From NCBI GenBank assembly GCA_028284415.1, contig JANQRU010000001.1, forward strand, positions 248,001 through 312,000: a stretch of DNA of 64,000 bases, given 5' to 3'. This document shows positions 18,100-27,552 of the stretch, in pieces (position 1 is the stretch's first letter; every line of letters starts with the position of its first letter). The notes under the pieces are model-generated. The model was not told the origin of the DNA, made no database searches, and saw nothing but the letters and a program-made list of their open reading frames with translations. Both the position numbers and the translations under genes were made by a program. This stretch comes from Pyrinomonadaceae bacterium (lineage in GTDB: Bacteria > Acidobacteriota > Blastocatellia > Pyrinomonadales > Pyrinomonadaceae).

Positions 18100-19293
18100 T
18101 TAGTCTCTTTCTACTGCCATAGCAACTGAGTTTCCACCACCCAAACAAAGTGCGGCAACTCCTTTTTTAGCATCACGACGTTTCATTTCGTGAAGTAAAG
18201 TTGTTAAAACTCTCGAACCGCTATTTCCGATAGCATGACCTAATGCAACGGCACCGCCATTTACATTTACTTTGTCCATATCAAGACCAAGTTCTTGCAT
18301 AACGCCAAGTGCTTGGACAGAAAACGCTTCGTTTAATTCAAATAAATCAACTTCTTCCATTGTCCAACCAGCTTTATCAAGAACATTCTTAACGCCTTGG
18401 ACTGGTGCCATCATAATTAATTTTGGCTCAATTCCACTTGTTGCATAAGCAACAATTTTTGCCATTGGCTCTATGCCCATTTCTTTTGCTTTTTCTGCAG
18501 AAGTTACAACAACTGCTGAAGCACCATCATTAACAGACGGAGCATTTCCAGCCGTTACAGTTCCACCATCTCGTTTGAACGCAGGACGCAATTTGCCTAA
18601 ACCTTCTACCGTTGTGTCATCACGAATTGTTTCGTCTTTATCAAAAGTAATCGGGTCTTTTTTGCGTTGCGGGATTTCGATTGGAACGATTTCTTCATCA
18701 AAACGACCTGCATCTCTTGCTTCTTTAGCTTTGCGGTGTGAATTGTATGCATATTCATCTTGTTCGCCGCGTCCAATTTGATATTTTTCGGAAACGACCT
18801 CACCAGTATTTCCCATATGCCAATTTTCAAAAGGACACCACAAACCATCATGAATCATCAAATCAACGGAAGTTTTGTTTCCCATACGATGCCCAGAACG
18901 TGCGTCAGGCATTGCATAAGGAATGTTTGACATTGATTCCATTCCACCAGCTACGACAAAATCTGAATCGCCTAATTTAATAGCTTGAGCCGCCAAAGCA
19001 ACTGCTCGAAGTCCGGAACCGCAAACCATGTTTACAGTCAAAGCCGAAACTTCTGGTGGTAATTCAGCTTTTATTGCTGCCTGTCTTGCTGGTGCTTGTC
19101 CGAGCCCTGCTTGCACAACACAACCCATAATCACTTCGCTAACATCTTCTTTATTTATCCCTGCACGTTTAACTGCTTCTTTTACAGCTACCGCACCTAA
19201 ATCTGTTGCTGAAAATGGAGTCAAACTCCCTAAAAACTTACCTGTCGCCGTCCTTGCGGCACTTATTATTACTGCATCTTTAATATCTGTCAT
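18100..19293 (-). CDS. acetyl-CoA C-acetyltransferase (thiolase)
   Basis: A 397-residue thiolase. The acyl-accepting Cys lies in [18 protein letters not shown] (near 90), the catalytic His in [17 protein letters not shown] (near 350) and the second Cys in [16 protein letters not shown] (near 385). The length and these motifs fit the biosynthetic/degradative acetyl-CoA acetyltransferase group. It interconverts two acetyl-CoA and acetoacetyl-CoA and would work with the 3-hydroxybutyryl-CoA dehydrogenase at 16109. It is transcribed alone and ends at a strong hairpin. Confidence 0.95.
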   Translation of the reverse strand: MTDIKDAVIISAARTATGKFLGSLTPFSATDLGAVAVKEAVKRAGINKEDVSEVIMGCVVQAGLGQAPARQAAIKAELPPEVSALTVNMVCGSGLRAVALAAQAIKLGDSDFVVAGGMESMSNIPYAMPDARSGHRMGNKTSVDLMIHDGLWCPFENWHMGNTGEVVSEKYQIGRGEQDEYAYNSHRKAKEARDAGRFDEEIVPIEIPQRKKDPITFDKDETIRDDTTVEGLGKLRPAFKRDGGTVTAGNAPSVNDGASAVVVTSAEKAKEMGIEPMAKIVAYATSGIEPKLIMMAPVQGVKNVLDKAGWTMEEVDLFELNEAFSVQALGVMQELGLDMDKVNVNGGAVALGHAIGNSGSRVLTTLLHEMKRRDAKKGVAALCLGGGNSVAMAVERD

Positions 19294-19334
19294 TTATAAT
19301 CCTCATTTCTAATAATATAAATTTACTTTATAGC

Positions 19335-20084
19335 TTACTTATTTATTCTAAGCCTTATCAAAAGGTCATTCAACTCTTGCTTGGCTATCGGCTTTTCAGG
19401 CAAAACTGATTTTTCTCTTGCTTCTTCTAATTCCAAAACCAATCTCTCATATTCCTTACTGTAAAAATCCAAATCAGCATTTGGCAGAATTCCCTTTTCT
19501 TTGCCATTTACTTTTCGCTCAATCAATTCGGGAATGTATGAAAGCTTAAATTTTTCATCCAGCTTAACCAAGTTTGCTTCGATTTCGCCCGTTTGCATTA
19601 AGTGAATTCCTGTTAGTAAAACTCTGAAAACATACAAAAGTGGTTTAACTTTTTGTGGATTTTCCTTTTGAAACAATTTCCATTCAGTTCTTGCAAAACC
19701 TAGATAATGATGTGAGTGAAATTTAGTGATGCACTTTTTTGAAATTTCGATTAGTTCTTGATGCTCTGGCGAAGTCTGAACAACCAATGGTGACAAAAGC
19801 TGTTCGAGAACATAACCATTTTTCTTGAGCATCAATTTAAAAAATTTTCTAACATCATGAGTTACAAGGTCTAATTCTAAACCATCACGAATTTCTTCAA
19901 CTTGAAATGTTTCTTGCCCAATTTCTAAACCCACAACATCCTGCAAAGGCAAAATGTGAACTCCCCGCAAATCATAATCGGAATCTTCTGACGGAAAACC
20001 ATATAAATGGGCTCCACTAATTGTTGCAAATAGTAATGGATATGGATGTTCAGAAGCTATCTTTTTAAGTTTTTCATTTATCAT
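19335..20084 (-). CDS. COG3541-like (YcgL/RlaP-type) nucleotidyltransferase, second copy
   Basis: A 249-residue DNA polymerase beta-like nucleotidyltransferase. The core motif SGAHLYGFPSEDSDYDLRG (residues 23-41) is the G-S/A-x-x-Y-G...S-D-x-D-x-R-G pattern of the YcgL/RlaP group, with two metal-binding Asp residues. The remainder is helical. The start codon directly abuts the stop of the homologous gene at 20085 (zero-base gap), so the two are translationally coupled. Some family members act with RNA ligases in RNA repair; no ligase is recognisable here. The substrate is unknown. Confidence 0.75.
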   Translation of the reverse strand: MINEKLKKIASEHPYPLLFATISGAHLYGFPSEDSDYDLRGVHILPLQDVVGLEIGQETFQVEEIRDGLELDLVTHDVRKFFKLMLKKNGYVLEQLLSPLVVQTSPEHQELIEISKKCITKFHSHHYLGFARTEWKLFQKENPQKVKPLLYVFRVLLTGIHLMQTGEIEANLVKLDEKFKLSYIPELIERKVNGKEKGILPNADLDFYSKEYERLVLELEEAREKSVLPEKPIAKQELNDLLIRLRINK

Positions 20085-21005
20085 TTATTTAACCATTGAT
20101 TTTCTTGCTCTAATTAAAAATTCATTTGCTTTTACATAATTTGGTCTTTCAGGGAGTTTGGTATTTGCGAACACATTTTCAAAATCTTTGTGCAACTCCA
20201 AACGCCATTTGTTTACTTTTTCCCAATTCATTTCACCGAATTTTATAGCCAATAATTTTTCTTTATTTTCCGAAACATTTGTTTCTAAGTTTGCAGTTTT
20301 CAAGATTTGAATTCCCTGCAAAAGAAGCCTTATCAAGTGCATTGCATGTTTATTTTTGATTTTGCCAGTCGTTCGCAAATCTTGTTCGAGTTTTTTGAAT
20401 TGGGACATAACATAACCATTATAAGTTTGATAAACGAGTCTTGATAAAAATATATTTCTGATGCCCAAAAGTTCTTCTGCCAAATCAGTTTTGGATTCAA
20501 TCAAAGGTGTGTAAAGGCATTCCAAAATATTTGGATTCGCTTTCAATGCAAGCATCAAAAATTTTTGTAATTCCCAATAACATTCTTCATTTTCTTTATT
20601 CTCAATTTGTTCAGGAACACCATACATTGACCAATGCAATTCTGCGGGTGGCAAATAAATTCCTCGATAATCAGTATCAGAATTTTCATCATCTAAACCA
20701 AATGCTCTTGAACCTACAACACAGCGATAAATTATGTATTCAACAAGATTTACCTCTTTATTCTCAAAACCAATTTGTTCATTCCTGTAATGTTTGTGAA
20801 TAGAAAATTCTTTGCGATTTATCATTGAGATATCGCCATCATTAAACTCAACCCTATAAGAATGAAATGCATCCGTAGGCACGCCGATAATTTTGCCAAC
20901 CGTTCCTTTTTGTTTGAAACGATTGGCATTTAAGATTTTTGTTTTGTTTAGCAATACAATTTGAGTTCCAATTGGAACGATTAAATTGAGATTATTATTG
21001 TCCAT
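20085..21005 (-). CDS. COG3541-like (YcgL/RlaP-type) nucleotidyltransferase with extra N-terminal domain
   Basis: A 306-residue relative of the following gene. The catalytic core VGSRAFGLDDENSDTDYRG starts near residue 97. The N-terminal 80 residues are an added small beta domain (GTQIVLLNKTKI, GKIIGVPTDAFHSYRVEFND) that resembles SH3/KOW-like folds and could bind nucleic acid. The C-terminal half is helical. Its ATG overlaps by 11 bases the end of a decayed upstream reading frame, suggesting an ancestral three-gene operon. The acceptor substrate is unknown. Confidence 0.72.
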   Translation of the reverse strand: MDNNNLNLIVPIGTQIVLLNKTKILNANRFKQKGTVGKIIGVPTDAFHSYRVEFNDGDISMINRKEFSIHKHYRNEQIGFENKEVNLVEYIIYRCVVGSRAFGLDDENSDTDYRGIYLPPAELHWSMYGVPEQIENKENEECYWELQKFLMLALKANPNILECLYTPLIESKTDLAEELLGIRNIFLSRLVYQTYNGYVMSQFKKLEQDLRTTGKIKNKHAMHLIRLLLQGIQILKTANLETNVSENKEKLLAIKFGEMNWEKVNKWRLELHKDFENVFANTKLPERPNYVKANEFLIRARKSMVK

Positions 21006-21183
21006 CTATAGCTTTCTCAAAGGCTTTCTTAGCCTTCTTTCCATGCATTACAGCGTGTTGTGCGAAACTTGTAAATATTACTGAATTGATAATCACACTC
21101 TGTGGATTTAAAGCTTCGAGAACATACGCATTAGATTGATGAGTCCTCGTGCTGTAATCAAGAGAAATATAATTAATATTTTC
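20995..21183 (-). pseudogene. remnant 3' end of a gene upstream of the nucleotidyltransferases
   Basis: An open frame of 62 sense codons with no plausible start: in-frame TGA at 21184-21186, then ISLDYSTRTHQSNAYVLEA, NPQSVIINSVIFTSFAQ and VMHGKKAKKAFEKAIDGQ before TAA at 20995-20997. The stop overlaps the ATG of the next gene by 11 bases, the geometry of a coupled operon, and the peptide has protein-like composition. I read it as the surviving tail of a gene whose front has been lost. I do not recognise the family. A short gene with a non-ATG start is the alternative. Confidence 0.45.
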
Positions 21184-21267
21184 TCATAATTTTTTATTCT
21201 ATGATTGATTTTTCAAAAGTTTAGCACATTTTACCTTTGATTAGTTTTTAGTTAACCTTAAATTATT

Positions 21268-21627
21268 ATGTCGCAAAATTTTCAAGCAGGTGATTATTTA
21301 ATTTTTCAAATCGAAGCAGCTTTCGGGCTGATGCGTTTATTGGAAATTGAAAAAACTGAAAACGATATTATTTGGCACATTTCTGCATATGAAGATATGT
21401 TTATGGATATAGAAATGGCTGATATGGCATTACAAAACAATCAAAAACTCAAGGTGAGCCTACCTCACGCCGCACTTACTAATCGAGCGTTTGAAGCAAC
21501 TCAAACCTCCAGAATGAAAAATGAAGAATTGGTTGAAGAAGAATTAGAACCTCTCAAAATATGGAAAAATGATCCTGATAGAGAAATTTCGGATAGAAGT
21601 GTGCGTTTGCTTTTAGGACTTCGTTGA
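21268..21627 (+). CDS. small cytoplasmic protein of unknown function
   Basis: A 119-residue acidic protein with no signal or membrane segment: MSQNFQAGDYLIFQIEAAFG, then IIWHISAYEDMFMDIEMADM, and a charged C-terminal third. The start resembles a small beta-barrel and the rest is helical. Not recognised. Its last 15 bases overlap the last bases of the convergent zinc-ribbon gene. Confidence 0.55.
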   Translation: MSQNFQAGDYLIFQIEAAFGLMRLLEIEKTENDIIWHISAYEDMFMDIEMADMALQNNQKLKVSLPHAALTNRAFEATQTSRMKNEELVEEELEPLKIWKNDPDREISDRSVRLLLGLR

Positions 21628-22098
21628 ACGTTTAACTTTTTCAGTTAAATTCTTGGTTGTATTTTCTGTAACACTAATTGGGACAACATCTTCCATATTA
21701 GCTTCAGGTAGAGATTCTTTGATAGGAGAAGTATCTAGCTCATTTTGAACCTCTTCATCATCTGCAATTATTTCCGATTGTCTTTTAAATTGCTTACGAA
21801 GCTGTAAAATCCTCAAAAATGATTGCAATTGCCAGGCAAACATTGCAGTCAAAAATCCGGCAACTATATAAATAATAACAGGAGTGCCTTCTTTCCCTAG
21901 AAACATTACATAGAGCGTAATTGCTAAAACTAAACTGACTGTTCCAGTTAAAGCAGAAAGAACTGTATTTGCATTGAAATTTTCATTAACCGGACGTTGA
22001 AGTTTACTGATCTTTCCAAAATCAGCTAGATACACACCACACTTTCGGCAATATGTTTTCTTTTTTTGATCCGCCTCACCGCAGTTTGGACAATACAT
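21613..22098 (-). CDS. zinc-ribbon membrane protein
   Basis: A 161-residue protein with an N-terminal zinc ribbon (CPNCGE ... CRKCGVYL, four Cys in residues 3-21), a linker, two hydrophobic segments (about 45-68 and 72-92) and a charged, Glu-rich C-terminal tail. This is the common zinc_ribbon_2-plus-membrane architecture; the role is unknown. It ends overlapping the convergent gene by 15 bases. Confidence 0.7.
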   Translation of the reverse strand: MYCPNCGEADQKKKTYCRKCGVYLADFGKISKLQRPVNENFNANTVLSALTGTVSLVLAITLYVMFLGKEGTPVIIYIVAGFLTAMFAWQLQSFLRILQLRKQFKRQSEIIADDEEVQNELDTSPIKESLPEANMEDVVPISVTENTTKNLTEKVKRSTKS

Positions 22099-22133
22099 AA
22101 CAAAATCTTAACGAAAATCTTTAACCTGTTGTT

Positions 22134-23312
22134 CTATTTATTTCTACGTCTGATTTCCTTTGTAATCAAATCGAGTTCTCTGCTAACTTGTCCCGTCACA
22201 GATGAATTTTCTTCCGCACGACGAATTAAATAAGGAATCGCATCAGCAACAGGTCCGTATGGAACATATTTTGAAACATTATAATTTTTGTCAGCTAAAA
22301 CATAGGAAAGATTATCGCTCATTCCGTAAAGTTGAGAGAAAAATATATGCGGATGATTATGGTCGAGACCTTTTGCGTGCATCTCTTCAGCGAGTTTTTG
22401 AACGCTTTCTTGATTATGTGTTGCCGCAACAAATGCAATTTCTTCAACGTTCTCTAAACAATATTCGATAGCCAGATCAAAATCTCTGTCAGTCGCTTCC
22501 TTGCTGGGCTGAATCGGTGATTTATATCCCATTTCTTTTGCACGGTCGCGTTCTTTTTCCATATACGCTCCGCGAACTAATTTCACTGCCAAGATATATC
22601 CGTCTTTTTTGGCATCTTCGTGAGATTTTTTTAAATATTCCAAACGGTCGGGGCGATACATTTGTATAGTGTTAAATACAATCGGTTTTTCTTGATTGTA
22701 TTTTTTCATCATTTCCACTGCCAGATCATCAATTGCATCTTGTATCCAAGTTTCTTCTGCATCAACAAAAACAGACTGCTCGATCGAATATGCATACTCA
22801 CAAATTTCATTGACACGGCGTTTGGCATTTTCCCATTTCGCTTTGCCGGTAGCATCGTTTAGTTCTTCCCCGCTGCTAATTTTTTCGAGTATCGAAAAAG
22901 GAGCGACTCCCGTAACTTTGAAAACGGCAAATGGAATATCATCATCATTTTTTGCACGCTTTAGATTCTCAATTAATTCATTTTTTGTACGCTCAAAATC
23001 CTCGTCACTTTCCTTACCTTCAACTGAATAGTCGAGGATCGTACCGATATTTGATTTTCCAAGACGATCTATTACTGGCTGGCACTCTTCGATATTTTCA
23101 CCGCCGCAAAATTGCTGAAAAACAGTGCTTTTTATCAGACCTTCGACTGGCAAACCAATCGCTAATGCAAATCGCGTTACGCTTGTGCCGATCTCATTCA
23201 AAACCGCTGAATTCATCAGCCTGAACATACGATATTTTTCGTGTAATTCCGCATCAGTTTTATCACCAAAAGCCGTCGCAGTATCGCCAAAATCCAACTT
23301 AAATTCGCTCAT
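22134..23312 (-). CDS. proline dehydrogenase
   Basis: A 392-residue monofunctional PRODH. The FAD-dependent TIM-barrel motifs are visible: LAVKLVRGAYMEKERDRA (near 240), FVAATHNQ (near 298) and the C-terminal YVPYGPVADAIPYLIRRAEEN, which carries the substrate-binding R-R pair. It oxidises proline to pyrroline-5-carboxylate. The P5C dehydrogenase half of PutA is not fused and is not in the window. It is divergent from the prolyl-tRNA synthetase gene across 126 bases, so two proline-using enzymes share a control region. Confidence 0.9.
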   Translation of the reverse strand: MSEFKLDFGDTATAFGDKTDAELHEKYRMFRLMNSAVLNEIGTSVTRFALAIGLPVEGLIKSTVFQQFCGGENIEECQPVIDRLGKSNIGTILDYSVEGKESDEDFERTKNELIENLKRAKNDDDIPFAVFKVTGVAPFSILEKISSGEELNDATGKAKWENAKRRVNEICEYAYSIEQSVFVDAEETWIQDAIDDLAVEMMKKYNQEKPIVFNTIQMYRPDRLEYLKKSHEDAKKDGYILAVKLVRGAYMEKERDRAKEMGYKSPIQPSKEATDRDFDLAIEYCLENVEEIAFVAATHNQESVQKLAEEMHAKGLDHNHPHIFFSQLYGMSDNLSYVLADKNYNVSKYVPYGPVADAIPYLIRRAEENSSVTGQVSRELDLITKEIRRRNK

Positions 23313-23438
23313 ACAAATAATTTAACACATCTGTAAATTGTCTTACACGAAATTTTTATTTATTTTGCTTATTCTGATTTTGTTTATCTTTGATATTTCA
23401 TCTATCATTAAAATTTTTATTGAGGACACATCTGATTT

Positions 23439-24911
23439 ATGAGTAAGAAACTTCCAAAACGCAGCGAAGATTATTCGGCTTGGTATAACGAATTGGTAAA
23501 ACGTGCGGGACTTGCGGAAAATTCGCCTGTTCGCGGTTGTATGGTGATTAAACCTTACGGTTTTGCCATCTGGGAAAAAATGCAGAGAGCTTTGGACGAT
23601 ATGTTCAAAGCGACTGGACATCAGAATGCTTATTTTCCGCTTTTTGTGCCAAAATCATTTCTCGAACTCGAAGAAGAACACGCCGAAGGTTTTGCGAAAG
23701 AATGTGCGGTCGTGACACATTATCGTCTAAAAGCAAATCCTGATGGAAAAGGCTTGATTGTTGATGAAGATGCCAAATTGGAAGAAGAATTGATCGTGCG
23801 TCCGACTTCTGAAACTGTGATCTGGAACACATATAAAGGATGGATTCAATCTTGGCGAGATTTGCCTGTTTTAGTAAATCAATGGGCAAATGTCGTCCGT
23901 TGGGAAATGCGAACCCGTCTGTTTTTGCGTACGGCAGAATTCCTTTGGCAAGAAGGACATACGGCTCACGCAACAAGGCAAGAAGCGATTGATGAAACCG
24001 AACAGATGCTTCAAGTTTATTCCGACTTTGCCGAAAACTGGATGGCTTTGCCCGTTATTCAAGGCTTAAAAACCGAATCTGAAAGGTTTGCTGGTGCGGA
24101 AGAAACTTATTGTATCGAAGCCTTGATGCAAGACGGAAAAGCTTTGCAAGCCGGAACTTCACATTTCCTCGGGCAAAATTTTTCGAAAGTTTTTGATGTA
24201 AAATTCGTCTCAAAAGAGAATAAACTCGAATATCCTTGGGCGACAAGCTGGGGACTTTCAACTCGTATGATGGGAGCTTTGGTGATGGCTCATTCCGATG
24301 ACAACGGCTTAGTTTTACCTCCAAAACTCGCTCCAATCCAAGTTGTGATAGTTCCTATTTTCCGCACTGATGAAGATTTGAAAAAGATCAAAGAAAAAAT
24401 TGATCCGATAATCGAAGAAATAAATGCTTTGGGAATCACAGTTAAATTTGATGATGACGAAAAATACAAACCGGGTTACAAATTTGCTGAGTACGAACTA
24501 AAAGGCGTTCCCATTCGTTTGGGAATCGGAATGCGTGATTTAGAAAATGGCACAATCGAAATTGCACGACGAGACACTTTGGAAAAAGAATCTCGACCAA
24601 TTGATGGAATTGCTGAATATATCAAGGATTTGTTAGATACAATTCAGCAAAATATCTATGACAAAGCTTTGAATTTTCGAGAAGAAAATACTTTTTCGGT
24701 AGAAACTTGGGAAGATTTCAAAACACAAATTGAGAAAGGTGGATTCGTGTTAGCTCATTGGGATGGAACCCGTGAGACAGAAGAAAAAATCAAGCAAGAA
24801 ACAAAAGCAACTATCCGTTGCGTCCCGCTTAACTCAATCGAAATGGCTGGAAAATGTATCTTTTCTGGAAATGATTCGGCAAAACAGGTTGTTTTTGCGA
24901 AAGCGTATTAA
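23439..24911 (+). CDS. proS: proline--tRNA ligase, archaeal/eukaryotic-type (ProS type 3)
   Basis: A 490-residue class II synthetase of the short ProRS type that lacks the bacterial editing insertion. Start [20 protein letters not shown], class II motif 2 region [24 protein letters not shown]-type segment [10 protein letters not shown], anticodon domain near 290-390, and a C-terminal ProRS extension ending in Tyr (VFAKAY). It charges tRNA-Pro. Bacteria with this form usually have a separate trans-editing protein; none is seen here. Stop codons of this gene and the convergent hydrolase are 2 bases apart. Confidence 0.93.
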   Translation: MSKKLPKRSEDYSAWYNELVKRAGLAENSPVRGCMVIKPYGFAIWEKMQRALDDMFKATGHQNAYFPLFVPKSFLELEEEHAEGFAKECAVVTHYRLKANPDGKGLIVDEDAKLEEELIVRPTSETVIWNTYKGWIQSWRDLPVLVNQWANVVRWEMRTRLFLRTAEFLWQEGHTAHATRQEAIDETEQMLQVYSDFAENWMALPVIQGLKTESERFAGAEETYCIEALMQDGKALQAGTSHFLGQNFSKVFDVKFVSKENKLEYPWATSWGLSTRMMGALVMAHSDDNGLVLPPKLAPIQVVIVPIFRTDEDLKKIKEKIDPIIEEINALGITVKFDDDEKYKPGYKFAEYELKGVPIRLGIGMRDLENGTIEIARRDTLEKESRPIDGIAEYIKDLLDTIQQNIYDKALNFREENTFSVETWEDFKTQIEKGGFVLAHWDGTRETEEKIKQETKATIRCVPLNSIEMAGKCIFSGNDSAKQVVFAKAY

Positions 24912-24913
24912 GT

Positions 24914-25603
24914 TTATTGAACAAATCCATGTTGCCGACAGAAAGGCTGGATGAATCTCCAGATTCTTTCAGAGACTTTTTTGTCTTCAGCGTATGTAAT
25001 AGTTGTAATTCCATCTGGGAAACCTTCATCAATCAAATCATATTTATTTGCACCATCTGGAACTACCCATGGGACGCCACCCATTCCTCCATGTGTACAT
25101 AAAAATTTATATGCTTCCATCTGAGTAGGTGGATAATAATACATTGCATCATTGCTAAAACTTTCTCTTGATTTTGATTTAGGATCTCTGACTAAATGAA
25201 GAACGTGTCTGACGTTTCTTGGAATTATCTCTGCGTCAATCACTACGTGTCTATCAACACAATCAAACAAAAGAATAGCTCTAACTTCAATATCTACACG
25301 TTCAAGTTTTTTAGCAACTGCTACTACTCCAGCCGCTCCTCGGCTATATCCTGTCAGTAAGACTTCACGCATACCACGGGTGCTTTCTACTTTATTTCTT
25401 ATAAATGAAAAAGCCCCATTAACTGCTCCAACCAAACCTCCACCTGCTGTAACTGGACCACGCCAATATGCCGTATTTGTTCCCGGTGTCCAAGAAAGAG
25501 TTCTTACAAAACTATTCGCAAAATCTTCATCATATTGCCTGTCTCTATCCCTACCGGGTACTGCTCCACCACCTGTTCCATCTATGCCAGCTATTATTTT
25601 CAT
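24914..25603 (-). CDS. alpha/beta serine hydrolase, DUF2235/Tle1-like
   Basis: A 229-residue alpha/beta hydrolase. The nucleophile elbow LLTGYSRGAAG gives S87; a probable Asp is D114 in ILLFDCVDRH and a probable His is H171 in CTHGGMGG. These spacings, plus IPRNVRHVLHLVRDP at 127, match the second hydrolase at 52649 (IPMNVRH). The G-x-S-x-G, F-D and H-x-x-x-G-G pattern is that of DUF2235/Tle1 phospholipase-type effectors, but this is short and lacks a signal peptide. GAGG lies 7 bases before the ATG. An exported protein gene precedes it by 38 bases, as an effector/immunity pair would be arranged. The substrate is unknown. Confidence 0.6.
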   Translation of the reverse strand: MKIIAGIDGTGGGAVPGRDRDRQYDEDFANSFVRTLSWTPGTNTAYWRGPVTAGGGLVGAVNGAFSFIRNKVESTRGMREVLLTGYSRGAAGVVAVAKKLERVDIEVRAILLFDCVDRHVVIDAEIIPRNVRHVLHLVRDPKSKSRESFSNDAMYYYPPTQMEAYKFLCTHGGMGGVPWVVPDGANKYDLIDEGFPDGITTITYAEDKKVSERIWRFIQPFCRQHGFVQ

Positions 25604-25641
25604 ATCATCCTCATTGATGTAATCGCTAAATCTATAAAAGA

Positions 25642-26292
25642 CTAATTTAGTAAAGTCTCTCTTATTCTTGTTCTAACCTTGTCTGAAATCACAAACTTTT
25701 GGCTCCAATACATTTTTGAATCAGTTTCATTAGACTTTCTGTAATGATATCCTATTTGAAGCTTTTCTTTATCTAGTGAGTGAATGATAAATTTATAACT
25801 CTGGATTTTCATTTTGACAGATTCTTTTGGATTTAACTTGTATGTAGAAGTACCAAAACCACACCAATCCCACGATCTAATATTTTTCTCATTACGTTTT
25901 AGATTAACTAAGTTATAATTATTAGCATATCCAGTGAAATATTGTGGTTTGTTAGAATTGTTTATGACCTCCACTTCGAGAAAAATTTCAGTCTTTTCAT
26001 TTACTTTGTTGTTCAAACCTTCAATTATGTATGGATTTTTACTAGGTAACAAATTTTCTCTAAAACCTAAGACACGTACAAAAATCTCTTCATTGTTATT
26101 TTTAACTAACGGAAATTTTTCGTTTAACAATTCATAATTAAGGGAGGTTTTAGAATTGTGTATTACCTCACTTGTTATAAAAGAATCTTTATCAAGATTA
26201 GGTATAGGTCTAGTCAAAATCTCATATATTTGACTAGAAATAATTCCCAAACTAAGTGTGATGAAAAAGAATAGTGATTTTGATAATTTCAT
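25642..26292 (-). CDS. exported protein of unknown function next to the serine hydrolase
   Basis: A 216-residue protein with an N-terminal hydrophobic segment (SLFFFITLSLGIISSQIY) that is either a signal peptide or an uncleaved anchor, followed by a beta-rich domain (FLEVEVINNSNKPQYF, and SVKMKIQSYKFIIHSL) with an immunoglobulin-like look. It is unrecognised by family. It is the first gene of a two-gene unit with the serine hydrolase 38 bases downstream, so a periplasmic immunity role is possible; that is inference from arrangement only. Confidence 0.5.
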   Translation of the reverse strand: MKLSKSLFFFITLSLGIISSQIYEILTRPIPNLDKDSFITSEVIHNSKTSLNYELLNEKFPLVKNNNEEIFVRVLGFRENLLPSKNPYIIEGLNNKVNEKTEIFLEVEVINNSNKPQYFTGYANNYNLVNLKRNEKNIRSWDWCGFGTSTYKLNPKESVKMKIQSYKFIIHSLDKEKLQIGYHYRKSNETDSKMYWSQKFVISDKVRTRIRETLLN

Positions 26293-26339
26293 ACTTGTCT
26301 TCAGACTGACTTAAGTAAAAACTTATTTCATAAATTACT

Positions 26340-27485
26340 TTAGCCTTTTAAAATCCCTCTAGAAATGACAATTTTTTGAATCTCGCTTGTTCCTTCATAA
26401 ATTGTAGTGATTCTTGCATCTCTATAATATTTTTCTACGTTATACTCTCTGGAATAACCATTTCCGCCGTGAATTTGAATGGCATCAGCACAGACTTTAT
26501 TTGCCATTTCGCTTGCGTATAATTTTGCCATTGAAGCGTAAATACCCGTTTTTTTGTGTTTTTTGTCTTTCATAGTTGCAGCTTGCCATGTTAAGAGTCT
26601 CGCTGCTTCTATTTCGGTAGCCATATCGGCAAGTTTATGCTGAATAGCCTGAAATTCAGCAATGGGTTTTCCAAAAGCAATTCTGTCCTTTGCGTATTCT
26701 TTTGATTCATCAAAAGCAGCTTGTGCTATACCAATAGCTAAAGAACCAATTCCGATTCTCCCATCGTCTAGGCTATTGAAAGCTACCTTCATACCGTTAC
26801 CGATTCCTCCTAATACATTTTCTTTCGGCACTCGTACATCAACAAAACTCATCTCTGTAGTTTTAGAGGCTTTTTGACCAAGCTTGTGTTCAACTGAGGA
26901 AACGCTCAAACCCTCGCTTTCTTTTTCAACGATAAATGACGTAATTTCTTTCTTGCCATTATTTTCTCCAGTTGCTGCCATAACGATGTGTGTATCTGCT
27001 TCACCGCCATTGGTTACCCAAGACTTAGTTCCATTAATAATATAACTATCCCCATTTTCAATTGCTTGCGTTTTTATATTTGTTGCATCACTTCCAGCTT
27101 GTGGTTCGGAAAGACAAAAAGCTCCAAGTTTTTCGCCTTTGGCAAGCGGCAGTAAGAATTTTTGCTTTTGTTCTTTTGTTCCAAAAGTTGCGATTGGGTA
27201 ACAACAAACCGAATTAGTAACTGCAACAATCACGGCAACTGATGCATCAGCTTTTGCTAGCTCCTCTAAAGCCAAAGAATACGAAACAGCATCAAATCCC
27301 GCTCCCCCGTATTCTTCAGGAATTATCATTCCGAAAAGCCCTAGTTCAGCCGCACTTTCCAGCTGAGGGCGTGGAAACTTTTCCTCTTCATCATATTCCC
27401 TTGCAAGCGGTGCAATTTCATTTTGTGCAAACTCCTTTATGGAGTTTTTCACTAATTCTTGTTCTTCATTTAATTCTAAATTCAT
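26340..27485 (-). CDS. acyl-CoA dehydrogenase
   Basis: A 381-residue FAD enzyme of the short-chain acyl-CoA dehydrogenase group. Seen: CLSEPQAGSDATNIKTQA, YIINGTKSWVTNGG (FAD-binding beta domain), and the catalytic Glu in RITTIYEGTSEIQKIVI near residue 365. It introduces the alpha-beta double bond in acyl-CoA and needs electron-transferring flavoprotein. The start is firm by homology (NLELNEEQELV) but has no ribosome binding site: a hairpin and seven T residues run directly into the ATG, so the transcript may be leaderless. Confidence 0.93.
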   Translation of the reverse strand: MNLELNEEQELVKNSIKEFAQNEIAPLAREYDEEEKFPRPQLESAAELGLFGMIIPEEYGGAGFDAVSYSLALEELAKADASVAVIVAVTNSVCCYPIATFGTKEQKQKFLLPLAKGEKLGAFCLSEPQAGSDATNIKTQAIENGDSYIINGTKSWVTNGGEADTHIVMAATGENNGKKEITSFIVEKESEGLSVSSVEHKLGQKASKTTEMSFVDVRVPKENVLGGIGNGMKVAFNSLDDGRIGIGSLAIGIAQAAFDESKEYAKDRIAFGKPIAEFQAIQHKLADMATEIEAARLLTWQAATMKDKKHKKTGIYASMAKLYASEMANKVCADAIQIHGGNGYSREYNVEKYYRDARITTIYEGTSEIQKIVISRGILKG

Positions 27486-27491
27486 AAAAAA

Positions 27492-27528
27492 ATCGGATAA
27501 TTAAGCTAAATTTTCTTAATTATCCGAT
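27492..27528 (-). terminator. terminator of the FHA-PrsW gene, flush with the next start codon
   Basis: Stem of about 14 bp (ATCGGATAATTAAG and complement) with a 9-base loop, 25 bases after the PrsW stop. The T7 tract on the minus strand ends exactly at the ATG of the acyl-CoA dehydrogenase gene. Confidence 0.75.
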
Positions 27529-27552
27529 AACATAATATGATTGTCTATTGAC

